Source: Curtobacterium sp. MCSS17_015
GTDB lineage: Bacteria; Actinomycetota; Actinomycetes; Actinomycetales; Microbacteriaceae
Direction of reading: 5' to 3'
Assembly: GCF_003234265.2 (NCBI RefSeq)
Contig: NZ_CP126256.1
Span: 2,356,001-2,420,000 of the forward strand
DNA length: 64,000 nucleotides
Shown: one piece after another, positions 24,781 to 32,886 of the stretch
Layout of the letters: every line of letters begins with the position of its first letter
Position numbering within the stretch: the stretch's first letter is position 1
The notes under the pieces: model-generated
What the model saw: only the letters and a program-made list of their open reading frames with translations
Told to the model about the DNA's origin: nothing
Databases searched by the model: none
Program-made: the position numbers and the translations under genes

Positions 24781-25764
24781 TCAGAACCAGCGCTTGACCT
24801 TGAAGACCGCGTAGAGGACCGCGGCGAACAGGATCATCAGCACGATCGACAGCGGGTAGCCCCACGTCCAGGACAGCTCCGGCATGTGCTCGAAGTTCAT
24901 CCCGTAGATCGCGGCGATGAGCGTCGGCGCGAACAGGATCGCCGCCCACCCGGAGATCCGCTTCGTGTCGTCGTTCTGCTTCTGCGCCGCCAGGGTCGAG
25001 TCGACCGTCAGCGCGTTCTGCAGCAGCTGCCGGAAGGTGTCCAGCCGTTCGACGACACGGATGACGTGGTCGAGCACGTCCCGGAACCGGCGCTGGAGCT
25101 CGACGGGCAGGTGGTACTTCTCGGCCCCGCGGTGCAGGTCCTCGATCATCCGGATGAGCGGCCGGGCGGCACGCTGGAAGTCGACCACCTCGCCGAACAG
25201 CTCGTAGACACGGCGGGAGACTCCGGCCTCGCCCGAGAAGAGCTGCCCCTCGATCTGGTTGATGTCCTCCTCGAGCCCGTCGATGACCGGTCGGTAGTCG
25301 TCGACGATCGAGTCCATGAGTGCCCAGAGCTGCGCCTGTGGCCCGGCCGTGACGAGGCCGGGCTTGCCGCTCATCCGCTGCAGCGCCCGCGGCACCGACC
25401 GGCCGCCCCGCGGGTCGGCCTGCACGACGGCCAGGAAGAAGTCGTCGCCGACGAAGGCGTGCACCTCCCCGAACTCGACCTCCTCGGCGGCGTCCCGGTA
25501 GACGGCGGGCTTGAGCACCGCGAACAGCGTCGAGCCATACCGTTCGAGCTTCGGTCGCTGGTGTCCCTCGGCGGAGTCCTCGACCGCGAGCTCGTGGAGG
25601 CCGAGGGCGACCGCGACGTCGCCGAGCTCCTCGGCGTCGGGTCGGTCGAGCACGATGCAGGCCGAGGCGCCGTGCTCCTCGAGCATCCGGAAGCTGTCGT
25701 CGAGCGAGGGACTCGTCGTCGGGGCGATGCGGTCCACGTACACGGTGTTGAGCTCGACGGTCAC
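24781..25764 (-). CDS. corA: CorA family magnesium/cobalt transporter
   Basis: 327 aa. A soluble N-terminal domain (about 1-240) and long stalk helix lead to two C-terminal membrane helices with the diagnostic IYGMNF motif and the MPEL loop. CorA forms a pentameric Mg2+ channel. GTG at 25764 was chosen: it starts at the first strand (VELNTVYVD) and has TACGGT (25771-25776) 6 bases upstream, a leaderless promoter. Zn2+ efflux (ZntB-like) is a less likely alternative. Confidence 0.92.
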   Translation of the reverse strand: MTVELNTVYVDRIAPTTSPSLDDSFRMLEEHGASACIVLDRPDAEELGDVAVALGLHELAVEDSAEGHQRPKLERYGSTLFAVLKPAVYRDAAEEVEFGEVHAFVGDDFFLAVVQADPRGGRSVPRALQRMSGKPGLVTAGPQAQLWALMDSIVDDYRPVIDGLEEDINQIEGQLFSGEAGVSRRVYELFGEVVDFQRAARPLIRMIEDLHRGAEKYHLPVELQRRFRDVLDHVIRVVERLDTFRQLLQNALTVDSTLAAQKQNDDTKRISGWAAILFAPTLIAAIYGMNFEHMPELSWTWGYPLSIVLMILFAAVLYAVFKVKRWF

Positions 25765-25832
25765 GGCCCCACCGTACGCACCCTGAGCGACGGCTGCGCG
25801 GTGCTGAGCGGGAGGGCGTACCGTCCGGTTCA

Positions 25833-25844
25833 TCAGCATGCTGA
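25833..25844. promoter_or_regulatory. Perfect 12-bp palindrome TCAGCATGCTGA
   Basis: It ends 15 bases before the ATG of the TspO-like gene and is extended by TTC and GAA on the two sides. In the mRNA it would form a hairpin beside the ribosome binding region; in DNA it could be an operator. Confidence 0.4.
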
Positions 25845-25859
25845 AGAAAGGCGGAGACG

Positions 25860-26657
25860 ATGCGGTGGATGCGGAAGGTCGTGATCGCGGTGAGCGCGGT
25901 CATCGCCGTGGTGGGCTCGTACATCGGCTCGGGCGCGGCGGGCGGTACCCCCATCGCCGAGGCGGCGGGAGGTGCGCTCTCGGCGTCGTCGACGGCGATC
26001 GCGCCCGGCGGTCCGGCGTTCGGCATCTGGAGCGTCGTCTACCTCGGGCTCATCGCCTTCGCCGTCTGGCAGTTCCTCCCCCGCGAGGACGACCAGGCGC
26101 GCCACGACCGCCTCGCCGTGCCCGCGACGCTGTCCCTGCTGCTCAACGCGGCGTGGATCCTGTCCGTGCAGTTCGGGCTCCTCTGGCTGAGCGAGCCGAT
26201 CATCCTCGCGCTGCTCGGTGTCCTGGCATGGGCCTTCGTGGTGCTCCGCCGCACCTCGCCGTCCGGTCGCATCGAGGCGGTGGTGACGGACGGCACCTTC
26301 GGGTTGTACCTGGGCTGGGTCTGCGTCGCGACGGCGGCGAACACGGCGGCGGTCCTGACGGCAGCGGGCTTCCGCGGCTTCGACCTCGGCCAGGACGTCT
26401 GGGGCGCGGTGGTCGCGACGGTCGCCGGCGCGGTCGGGGTCCTCGTCGCCGTGGCAGGGCGCGGGCGGATCACCCCGACACTGTCACTCGGCTGGGGTCT
26501 GGCGTGGGTCGCGGTGGCCCGCCTGGACGGCCCGCTCGTCTCGGTGCCCACGGCGGTCGCCGCACTCGTCGCCACCGCCGTGGTGGCCATCGTGACGCTC
26601 GTGGTCCGTGCCCGCGCGGGCTGGACCGCCGAGCCCGCCGCCCTCCGCACCGCGTAG
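25860..26657 (+). CDS. TspO/MBR-related membrane protein
   Basis: 265 aa with seven or eight hydrophobic segments. PGGPAFGIWSVVYLGLIAFAVWQF and the LLLNAAWIL segment correspond to TspO/MBR (translocator protein) helices, a family that binds tetrapyrroles and acts in stress responses. The protein is about 100 residues longer than classical TspO, with extra C-terminal spans, like other actinobacterial tryptophan-rich sensory protein homologues. GGCGGAG precedes the ATG. Confidence 0.75.
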   Translation: MRWMRKVVIAVSAVIAVVGSYIGSGAAGGTPIAEAAGGALSASSTAIAPGGPAFGIWSVVYLGLIAFAVWQFLPREDDQARHDRLAVPATLSLLLNAAWILSVQFGLLWLSEPIILALLGVLAWAFVVLRRTSPSGRIEAVVTDGTFGLYLGWVCVATAANTAAVLTAAGFRGFDLGQDVWGAVVATVAGAVGVLVAVAGRGRITPTLSLGWGLAWVAVARLDGPLVSVPTAVAALVATAVVAIVTLVVRARAGWTAEPAALRTA

Positions 26658-26707
26658 CCGCGCGCGCCGGCCCGGGGTCGGCAGCCGGGGTCGGATCGGG
26701 GCCGGGC

Positions 26708-27805
26708 TCAGCGACGCGCGACCACCATCCCGTGCGCTGCGGCGACGGCCTCGTTCGTCACGCTCCCGGCGTGCACGTTGAGCCCGCGGGCGAGCGCCGG
26801 ATCGGCCTCGAGTGCGCGCTCCCACCCCTGGTCCGCGATCGCCACGGCGTACGGCAGCGTCGCGTTCGTCAGCGCGATCGTGCTCGTCCGCGGCACCGCG
26901 CCGGGCATGTTGGCGACGCAGTAGTAGACGGCGTCGTGCACGGCGAACGTCGGGTCGTCGTGGGTGGTCGGCCGCGAGCCCTCGAAGCACCCGCCCTGGT
27001 CGATGGCGATGTCGACGAGGACCGATCCGGCACGCATGTCCGCGACCATCGCGTCGGTCACGAGCTTCGGCGCCGAAGCCCCCGGGATGAGCACGGACCC
27101 GATGACCAGGTCCGCGTCGGCCACTGCGGCGGCGATCGCGAGCGGGTTCGACCGGAGCGTGGTCACGCGCCCGTCGAACCGCGCGTCGAGGGCCCGGAGG
27201 CGCGGCAGGCTGATGTCGAAGACGGTCACCTCGGCGCCCATGCCGAGGGCGATGGTCGCGGCGTGCTCGCCGGCGACACCGCCTCCGATCACCACGACCC
27301 GGCCCTTCGGCGTGCCGGGCACCCCGCCCAGCAGCAGCCCACGCCCGCCGTTCGCACGCATGAGGTGGTGCGCACCGACCTGCGCGGACAGCCGCCCGGC
27401 GATCTCGGACATCGGGGACAGCAACGGCAGCGACCGGTCCGGCAGCTGCACGGTCTCGTACGCGATCGCGGTCGCTCCGGACTCGGCGAGCGCCGAGGTC
27501 AGCGGGCGGTCCGCCGCCAGGTGCAGGTAGGTGAACAGGACCTGTCCCGCACGCAGGAGCGGGTACTCGGCGGTCACGGGCTCCTTCACCTTGAGCACCA
27601 TCTCGGCGTCCCAGGCCGACCCGGCGTCCGCGACGATCACCGCGCCGGCGGCGGCGTACTCGTCGTCGGAGAACGCCGAGCCCGTCCCGGCGCCGGACTG
27701 CACGAGCACCTCGTGCCCGTGCATCGTCAGCTCGGCGACGCCGGCCGGGGTCGCGGCGACGCGGAACTCGTTGTTCTTGGTCTCGGTGGGGACGCCGATG
27801 CGCAT
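26708..27805 (-). CDS. ald: Alanine dehydrogenase
   Basis: 365 aa. [17 protein letters not shown] is the classic Ald start; [14 protein letters not shown] is the NAD-binding loop, and [18 protein letters not shown] is the conserved active-site block. It catalyses L-alanine + NAD+ + water to pyruvate + ammonia. AAGGAG is well placed before the ATG. It is divergently adjacent to no operon partner; the AraC gene lies behind its start on the same strand, separated by about 160 bases. Confidence 0.95.
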   Translation of the reverse strand: MRIGVPTETKNNEFRVAATPAGVAELTMHGHEVLVQSGAGTGSAFSDDEYAAAGAVIVADAGSAWDAEMVLKVKEPVTAEYPLLRAGQVLFTYLHLAADRPLTSALAESGATAIAYETVQLPDRSLPLLSPMSEIAGRLSAQVGAHHLMRANGGRGLLLGGVPGTPKGRVVVIGGGVAGEHAATIALGMGAEVTVFDISLPRLRALDARFDGRVTTLRSNPLAIAAAVADADLVIGSVLIPGASAPKLVTDAMVADMRAGSVLVDIAIDQGGCFEGSRPTTHDDPTFAVHDAVYYCVANMPGAVPRTSTIALTNATLPYAVAIADQGWERALEADPALARGLNVHAGSVTNEAVAAAHGMVVARR

Positions 27806-27964
27806 GACGGACTCCTTCGTGGGCAGGTGCACGGTCACCGCCCATTCAGCCGCTCGTTCGCGTCTGCCGCCCGCAGACCGAACGATCACCCGCCTGGTGC
27901 CGGTTCGGTGCCACGGGGTTCGGATCCCACCGGTGGAGGAGCGCTCCCACCGAACAAGGGCGAC

Positions 27965-28966
27965 TCAGCGCCGGGTGCGCGTCCGCAGGGTGTCGCTCGG
28001 CAGTTCCCCGAACCGGGACCGGTACGCGGCGGAGAACCGCCCGAGGTGGCCGAACCCCCATCCCCTTGCGATGTCCGCCACCGAGGTCTCGTCACGCTCG
28101 GCCCGTCGCAGGTCCTCGAGCGCCCCGTCGAGCCGGACGGAGCGCAGCAGTTCGCCCGGCGTCAGGTCCAGGTGTCGGCGGAGGGACTGCTGCAGGCCGC
28201 GCGGGCTGAGACCCGCGGCCGCCGCGATCTCCGGCGTGCCGATCGGTTCGCGGGCGTGGGCGTGCACGTAGTCGAGCGCACGACGGAGCCGCTGGTGTTC
28301 CGGCCCGGAGCCGGTGACCGCCGCCCGCCAGGTGCTGCGCCGGGGGAACGCCCGGAGCGCCGCGTTCGCGAAGGACTCGGCGATGTCCCGACGGGCAGCG
28401 GCCGACAACGGTGACTCCACCTGGAGCCAGGTCGGCGAGTGCCGCCGGACGGTGTCCTCCCACAGCCGCATGCCGTCGGCGTCCGGCCGCTCGAGGGGCT
28501 CGAACGAGAACGTGTCGTCACCGACCAGGCTCGTGACGAACGAGCGGTCGAGGTGCACGAGGTTGAGCCCGATGTCCCGGTGGTGCAGGTCGTAGGTCTC
28601 CGACGGCAGGACCACCGGGACGCCCCGCTCGAGGTCGACGGAGCGCCCGTTGAACGTGATCGTGCTGCTGCCGCTCCGGAGCCACGCGACGATGAAGTCG
28701 TCCGACTGGCTCTGGCTGCGCAGGTCCACCCCGAAGTGTGAGGTGCGCAGGGACATCCGCTCGTCGGTGACGCCGGCGAAGTCCCACTGGGTGCCGGCGT
28801 GGGTGCGCCGGATGAGCGGTGCCTTGAGGTCGTAGTCCGAGGTGAAGAACGCCATGGCGTGGTCGATGTCGGTGCCCGCCAGTCGCCGGTACGACCGGGT
28901 GTCGGCCCGCTCGACGCCGACGGGCGGAGCGGACACGGAGGGACCGGCATCGGGAGTGAGCACCAT
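27965..28966 (-). CDS. AraC family transcriptional regulator
   Basis: 333 aa. The N-terminal two-thirds resembles the AraC-binding-like (cupin type 2) sensor domain; the C-terminal AraC DNA-binding domain spans about 230-330, with two HTH units (ATPEIAAAAGLSPRGLQ-like and DIARGWGFGHLGRFSAAYRS). ATG at 28966 is preceded by TACGGT (28973-28978) with a 6-base gap, giving a leaderless message; a GTG 11 codons upstream is an alternative. Upstream of ald on the same strand, it may regulate alanine use, but this is only proximity. Confidence 0.87.
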   Translation of the reverse strand: MVLTPDAGPSVSAPPVGVERADTRSYRRLAGTDIDHAMAFFTSDYDLKAPLIRRTHAGTQWDFAGVTDERMSLRTSHFGVDLRSQSQSDDFIVAWLRSGSSTITFNGRSVDLERGVPVVLPSETYDLHHRDIGLNLVHLDRSFVTSLVGDDTFSFEPLERPDADGMRLWEDTVRRHSPTWLQVESPLSAAARRDIAESFANAALRAFPRRSTWRAAVTGSGPEHQRLRRALDYVHAHAREPIGTPEIAAAAGLSPRGLQQSLRRHLDLTPGELLRSVRLDGALEDLRRAERDETSVADIARGWGFGHLGRFSAAYRSRFGELPSDTLRTRTRR

Positions 28967-29044
28967 GCTCCGACCGTACGCGACGCCTCCGACATCCACC
29001 CCCGAAGGCCCACCCCAGATCCGGGGGCCCCCGGCCGCCGCCGG

Positions 29045-30007
29045 TCAGTTCTGCAGGATCGCCTGCCCCACGCTCTCGTCGAGGATGAGGTCCGTCACGA
29101 GCCCGGCAGCCAGCGCGCCGCGGAGCGAGGCGGCCTTCCCCCGTCCGGCGACGACGCAGATCCGGCGCGGTGCACGCTTGACCGTGTCGAGGTCCGGCGC
29201 CCCGGCCCGGGCGTTCACGCCGATGTCCTTCCACGACCCGTCGGCCCGGTAGAACACGGTCGAGACGTCACCGACCACGCCGGCCTCGCGCAGCTCCTCC
29301 TGGTCGGCGGGGTCCAGGTAGCCCCCGGAGTACACGTGCGACGGCACCGGTGCCTGCGGGGCGCCGACGCCGAACACGACGAGGTCCATCCGCTCGTGCA
29401 GGTCGAGGACGCGCCGGATCGAGCGCTCGCGGAACAGCGCGGCCTTGGTGGCCGGGTCGTCGAAGAACGCCGGCACCGGGAACTGCTGCACGAGGGCGCC
29501 GTACGCCTCACCGAAGCGCCGGAGGATCTCCGACGCGTAGACGATGCCCGTGGTCCGCGTGTTCGCGGCGCCGTTCACCTGGACGACGGTGGAGCCGTGC
29601 GTGGTCTTCGGCACGAGGTACCGGCTGACGGCGCTGACGGTCGAGCCCCACGAGATGCCGATGACCATGTTCGACTCGATGTACTGCGTGAGGATCCGCG
29701 CGGCGGACAGTGCGACCCGCTCGAGGCGGTCGACGTCGCTCGTGTGGTCGGGCACCGGCACGACGTGCGCGTGCACGCCGAAGCGCGCGCGGATGCTCCG
29801 GCTGAGCGCGGCGGCCTGGTCGAGGGGCGAGCGGATCTGGATGTCGACGAGCCCGGTGTCCCGCGCGTACTTGAGCAGACGGGACACCGAGGACCGGGAG
29901 GTCCCGAGCTCGTCGGCGATGGCGTCCATCGTGAGGTCCTGCAGGTAGTAGAGGTGCGCGGCCCGCAGGGCCTGCTGGGTGCGCACGGGCTGGGCGGCGT
30001 CGCTCAT
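29045..30007 (-). CDS. SorC/DeoR-type sugar-binding regulator (GlpD neighbour)
   Basis: 320 aa. N-terminal HTH (about 15-60) with LYYLQDLTMDAIADELGTSRSSVSRLL, then the SorC sugar-phosphate-binding domain (GISWGSTVSAVS, VVFGVGAP, and GRGKAASLRGALAAGLVTDLILDE near the end). It is divergent from glpD with two copies of a TGCAC...GTGCA operator between them, one only 12 bases before its own start. It probably represses glpD and itself and responds to a phosphorylated intermediate such as glycerol 3-phosphate or dihydroxyacetone phosphate (inferred). Confidence 0.9.
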   Translation of the reverse strand: MSDAAQPVRTQQALRAAHLYYLQDLTMDAIADELGTSRSSVSRLLKYARDTGLVDIQIRSPLDQAAALSRSIRARFGVHAHVVPVPDHTSDVDRLERVALSAARILTQYIESNMVIGISWGSTVSAVSRYLVPKTTHGSTVVQVNGAANTRTTGIVYASEILRRFGEAYGALVQQFPVPAFFDDPATKAALFRERSIRRVLDLHERMDLVVFGVGAPQAPVPSHVYSGGYLDPADQEELREAGVVGDVSTVFYRADGSWKDIGVNARAGAPDLDTVKRAPRRICVVAGRGKAASLRGALAAGLVTDLILDESVGQAILQN

Positions 30008-30018
30008 GGAACCGAGCA

Positions 30019-30032
30019 TGCACGTACGTGCA
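30019..30032. promoter_or_regulatory. Operator 1: palindrome TGCACGTACGTGCA
   Basis: Perfect 14-bp palindrome 12 bases upstream of the SorC-type regulator gene. A near-identical copy lies at 30105-30118. Two spaced copies in a divergent gap fit cooperative or looping repression by a tetrameric SorC-family protein. Confidence 0.65.
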
Positions 30033-30104
30033 CCGCCTCTGCAACCTCGTCCGGGCCTCCTGTCCGCCCTGACGCGCCACCGACAGCAGGCGCGACAACC
30101 GTTC

Positions 30105-30118
30105 TGCACGTCTGTGCA
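30105..30118. promoter_or_regulatory. Operator 2: TGCACGTCTGTGCA
   Basis: Same TGCAC and GTGCA half-sites as operator 1, differing only in the centre. It lies about 70 bases upstream of glpD, in the expected promoter region, with its centre 86 bp from operator 1 (close to eight helical turns). Confidence 0.6.
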
Positions 30119-30187
30119 CGGAAGTTGCCCACACGTTCCGACGAGCGCACGATCGGTGGAGTACCAACGAATCGACCTCAGAAAGCG

Positions 30188-31942
30188 ATGCGAACGACCA
30201 TGTCGAAGAAGACGCAGCCCAGGAACACGGTCACCGCCCTCACCGGACGCCCGAACGCACAGGTCCTCATCGTCGGTGGCGGGATCAACGGCATCGCCAC
30301 CTTCCGTGACCTCGCCCTGCAGGGCGTCGACGTCGCCCTCGTCGAGCGCGGCGACTACGCCTCCGGCGCCTCGGCCGCGTCGAGCCACATGATCCACGGC
30401 GGCATCCGCTACCTCGAGAACGGCGAGTTCCGCCTGGTGCGCGAGAGCGTGCAGGAGCGCAACGGCCTCATCCGCATCGCCCCGCACTACGTCAAGCCGC
30501 TGCAGACGACGATGCCGATCTTCTCCACCTTCTCCGGCATCATGAACGCCCCGCTGCGCATGCTGACGCACAAGCAGCGCTCCACGAAGGAGCGCGGCGC
30601 CATGCTCATCAAGATCGGCATGACGATCTACGACTCCTTCTCGCGCGACGGCGGCTCGGTCCCGAAGCACGTCTTCCGCACGAAGAAGGCCGCGCTCGAG
30701 GACATGCCGGCCCTCAACCGCGACCTCAAGTACACGGGCACCTACTACGACGCCTCGGTGCACGAGCCGGAGCGCCTGGCCCTCGACGTCCTCAAGGACG
30801 GCCTGGCCGCCAGCACCGGCACCGGTGCCGACGCGACCGCCCGTGCGACCAACTACGTCGAGGCCGCCGGCAGCCGTGACGGAGGCGTCCTGCTCCGCGA
30901 CCGCGAGACCGGCGAGGAGTTCGTGTTCACCGCGGACGTCGTCGTGAACGCCTCCGGCCCCTGGACCGACCTCACCAACGAGGCGTTCGGCGGCGAGACG
31001 AAGTACATGGGCGGCACCAAGGGCTCGCACATCGTCGTCGACAACCCCGAGCTGCTCGAGGCGACGAAGGGCCGCGAGCTGTTCTTCGAGAACAACGACG
31101 GCCGCATCGTGCTCATCTACCCGCTCAAGGGCCGGGTCCTGATCGGCACGACCGACATCGACGCCGACCCGTCCGAGCCGGCGGTCTGCACCGAGGAAGA
31201 GGTGGACTACTTCTTCGGCCTCGTGAAGCACGTCTTCCCGCAGATCGAGCTGAACCGCGACCACATCGTCTACCGCTACTCCGGCATCCGTCCGCTCCCC
31301 CGCCACGAGGACACCGCCCCCGGGTTCGTGTCGCGTGACTACCGCATCGTCGACACCCCGATCGCCGGCCTGCCGGAGACCACGGTCCTGTCGCTCGTCG
31401 GTGGCAAGTGGACGACGTTCCGCGCCCTCGCCGCACACCTGTCGACCGACATCACGACCAAGCTCGGCATCACCCGCAAGGTCGACACGACCGGCATGCC
31501 GATCGGTGGTGGCAAGGACTTCCCGACCACCGACGGGCAGCGTGCGCTGTGGATCAAGTCGCACCGTGACGGCCTCGCGTCCGAGACGGTCGACCGCCTG
31601 CTCGACCGCTACGGCACCCGTGCCGCCGAGGTCGTCGACGCGCTGGTCACCGGACCGGTCGAGCCGCTCGAGTCCGACGCGGCGCTCACCCGCGCCGAGG
31701 TCCGGTACTTCGCCGATCACGAGCACGCCGTGCACCTGGCCGACGTGGTGCTCCGCCGCACGAACCTCGCGTTCGTCGGTGGCGTCACGATCGACCTGCT
31801 CGACGAGCTCGCCGACGTCATGGCGGAGACCCTCGACTGGACGACCGAGGAGCGCGCCGACGAGGTGCAGCGCACGCTCGACGTCCTCCGCGAGTCGCAC
31901 GGCGTCATCGTGCCGCTGACGTCCGCGTCGCAGCTCGCCTGA
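30188..31942 (+). CDS. glpD: Glycerol-3-phosphate dehydrogenase, FAD-dependent
   Basis: 584 aa. FAD-binding LIVGGGINGIA (about 27-37), SSHMIHGGIRYLE and RVLIGTTDIDAD are GlpD signatures, and the C-terminal cap domain is complete. It oxidises glycerol 3-phosphate to dihydroxyacetone phosphate at the membrane, feeding electrons to quinones. Start at 30188 (MRTTM) has only a weak GAAAG; the ATG four codons later is the alternative. No glpF or glpK is adjacent. A 26-bp perfect hairpin follows the gene. Confidence 0.95.
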   Translation: MRTTMSKKTQPRNTVTALTGRPNAQVLIVGGGINGIATFRDLALQGVDVALVERGDYASGASAASSHMIHGGIRYLENGEFRLVRESVQERNGLIRIAPHYVKPLQTTMPIFSTFSGIMNAPLRMLTHKQRSTKERGAMLIKIGMTIYDSFSRDGGSVPKHVFRTKKAALEDMPALNRDLKYTGTYYDASVHEPERLALDVLKDGLAASTGTGADATARATNYVEAAGSRDGGVLLRDRETGEEFVFTADVVVNASGPWTDLTNEAFGGETKYMGGTKGSHIVVDNPELLEATKGRELFFENNDGRIVLIYPLKGRVLIGTTDIDADPSEPAVCTEEEVDYFFGLVKHVFPQIELNRDHIVYRYSGIRPLPRHEDTAPGFVSRDYRIVDTPIAGLPETTVLSLVGGKWTTFRALAAHLSTDITTKLGITRKVDTTGMPIGGGKDFPTTDGQRALWIKSHRDGLASETVDRLLDRYGTRAAEVVDALVTGPVEPLESDAALTRAEVRYFADHEHAVHLADVVLRRTNLAFVGGVTIDLLDELADVMAETLDWTTEERADEVQRTLDVLRESHGVIVPLTSASQLA

Positions 31943-31958
31943 CCCCTTCCGCAACAGG

Positions 31959-32012
31959 CGACGAGGGCGGCCCCACGCGACGACACGTCGTCGCGTGGGG
32001 CCGCCCTCGTCG
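31959..32012. terminator. 26-bp perfect inverted repeat
   Basis: Arms 31959-31984 and 31987-32012 are fully complementary with a 2-base centre. It lies between the convergent glpD and phosphatase genes and should terminate both. Its core CGAGGGCGGCCCCACG differs from the GGGAGGC family. Confidence 0.88.
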
Positions 32013-32034
32013 CGTTCCCTGGAGCCCGGTCCCG

Positions 32035-32691
32035 TCAGAACCGCTCGCCCGTCGGGTCCTGCGCGCCCAGGTCGGCGAGGTCGTCGCCGCCGATCGGCTC
32101 GCCGGCCCAGTCCACCAAGCGCCAGCCGTCCTCGGTGGAACCCTCGAGCTCGACGACGCCGGTGTTCTCGAGGTGCCGGTTCCGGCCGAGGTCGTCGGGC
32201 ACGTTCTGCGCGGTCACCGCGGCCCAGATCCGGATCGCGGCCCCGTGGCTGAACGCGGCGGCCACCTCGGCACCGGTCGCCTCGATCTGCCGCACGGCGT
32301 CGTCGTAGCGGCCGAAGAAGGCGTGCCCGTCCTCGGCGCCCGGCATCCGTTCGTCCCGGTCGCCCGCGGCCCACGCGTACGCCGCCGCCAGGTAACTCTG
32401 GACCGACACCGTGTCGCGCTTGCCCTGCAGGTCGCCGGCCTCGATCTCGCGCAGGCCCGGCAGCACCACGGGCTCGAGGTCGAGCGCCCGCGCGAGCGGA
32501 GCCGCGGTGATCTGCGTCCGCACCATGGTGGAGGCGAAGAGCCGCTCGATGCCCCGGTCCCCCAGTGCGCGGGGCAGCGCGTCGGCCTGCGCCTGCCCGA
32601 GGTCGGTCAGGCCGGGCCCGGGCACCTCGGCGTCGAGCAGGCCGGTCACGTTGGCGGGGGTCTGTCCGTGGCGGACGAGCAGGAGTCGCAT
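32035..32691 (-). CDS. Histidine phosphatase family protein
   Basis: 218 aa. LLLVRHGQTPAN holds the catalytic RHG (7-9), and AFSHGAAIR carries the second histidine, so this is a 2H phosphatase of the phosphoglycerate mutase-like group. Substrate (phosphosugar, cobalamin-type phosphate or phosphoprotein) is unknown. TAGGGT at 32698-32703 is 6 bases upstream of the ATG, a leaderless promoter. Confidence 0.9.
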   Translation of the reverse strand: MRLLLVRHGQTPANVTGLLDAEVPGPGLTDLGQAQADALPRALGDRGIERLFASTMVRTQITAAPLARALDLEPVVLPGLREIEAGDLQGKRDTVSVQSYLAAAYAWAAGDRDERMPGAEDGHAFFGRYDDAVRQIEATGAEVAAAFSHGAAIRIWAAVTAQNVPDDLGRNRHLENTGVVELEGSTEDGWRLVDWAGEPIGGDDLADLGAQDPTGERF

Positions 32692-32719
32692 GGCCTCACC
32701 CTACGGACCACCCCCGGGG

Positions 32720-32842
32720 TCAGCCCTGCCGGGTGTTCCAGCGCGGGTCCTTCTTGTTGATGACGTAGACGCGCCCGCGCCGCCGGACCACCTGCGAGCC
32801 GGGGATCTTCTTGAGCGCCTTGAGCGAGTTGCGGACCTTCAT
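32720..32842 (-). CDS. rpmJ: 50S ribosomal protein L36, cysteine-free form
   Basis: 40 aa, beginning [15 protein letters not shown] and ending NTRQG. It lacks the four zinc-ligand residues of the ordinary L36, so it is the zinc-independent paralogue (YkgO/L36 type B) that replaces the zinc form when zinc is scarce. A strong AAGGAGG lies 7 bases before the ATG. It is divergent from a CobW-like gene, with a Zur-like box between the two, the classic layout of a Zur regulon. Confidence 0.93.
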   Translation of the reverse strand: MKVRNSLKALKKIPGSQVVRRRGRVYVINKKDPRWNTRQG

Positions 32843-32856
32843 CCGGACCTCCTTGT

Positions 32857-32871
32857 TGAGAACTGTTTTCA
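32857..32871. promoter_or_regulatory. Candidate Zur box TGAGAAC-T-GTTTTCA
   Basis: 15-bp inverted repeat with one mismatch, in the 44-bp gap between L36 and the CobW-like gene. It resembles actinobacterial Zur sites (TGAAAAC-type arms) and directly abuts the TACCAT -10 box of the CobW-like gene, so bound Zur would block both promoters when zinc is plentiful. Confidence 0.72.
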
Positions 32872-32873
32872 TC

Positions 32874-32879
32874 TACCAT
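32874..32879 (+). promoter_or_regulatory. Putative -10 box TACCAT of the CobW-like gene
   Basis: Seven bases separate TACCAT from the ATG at 32887 and no ribosome binding site is seen, so the message would be leaderless and controlled by the adjoining Zur-like box. Confidence 0.5.
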
Positions 32880-32886
32880 ACTGCAC

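Noticed and set aside
21571..25884. A 1437-codon open frame on the plus strand
   Set aside because: It is antisense to sufU, sufS, ClC and corA. High G/C third positions leave few stops, and the translation is Arg/Gly/Asp-rich with no domain.
29045..32374. A 1109-codon open frame on the minus strand
   Set aside because: Only the last 320 codons (the SorC regulator) are real. The rest is antisense to glpD and the terminator region.
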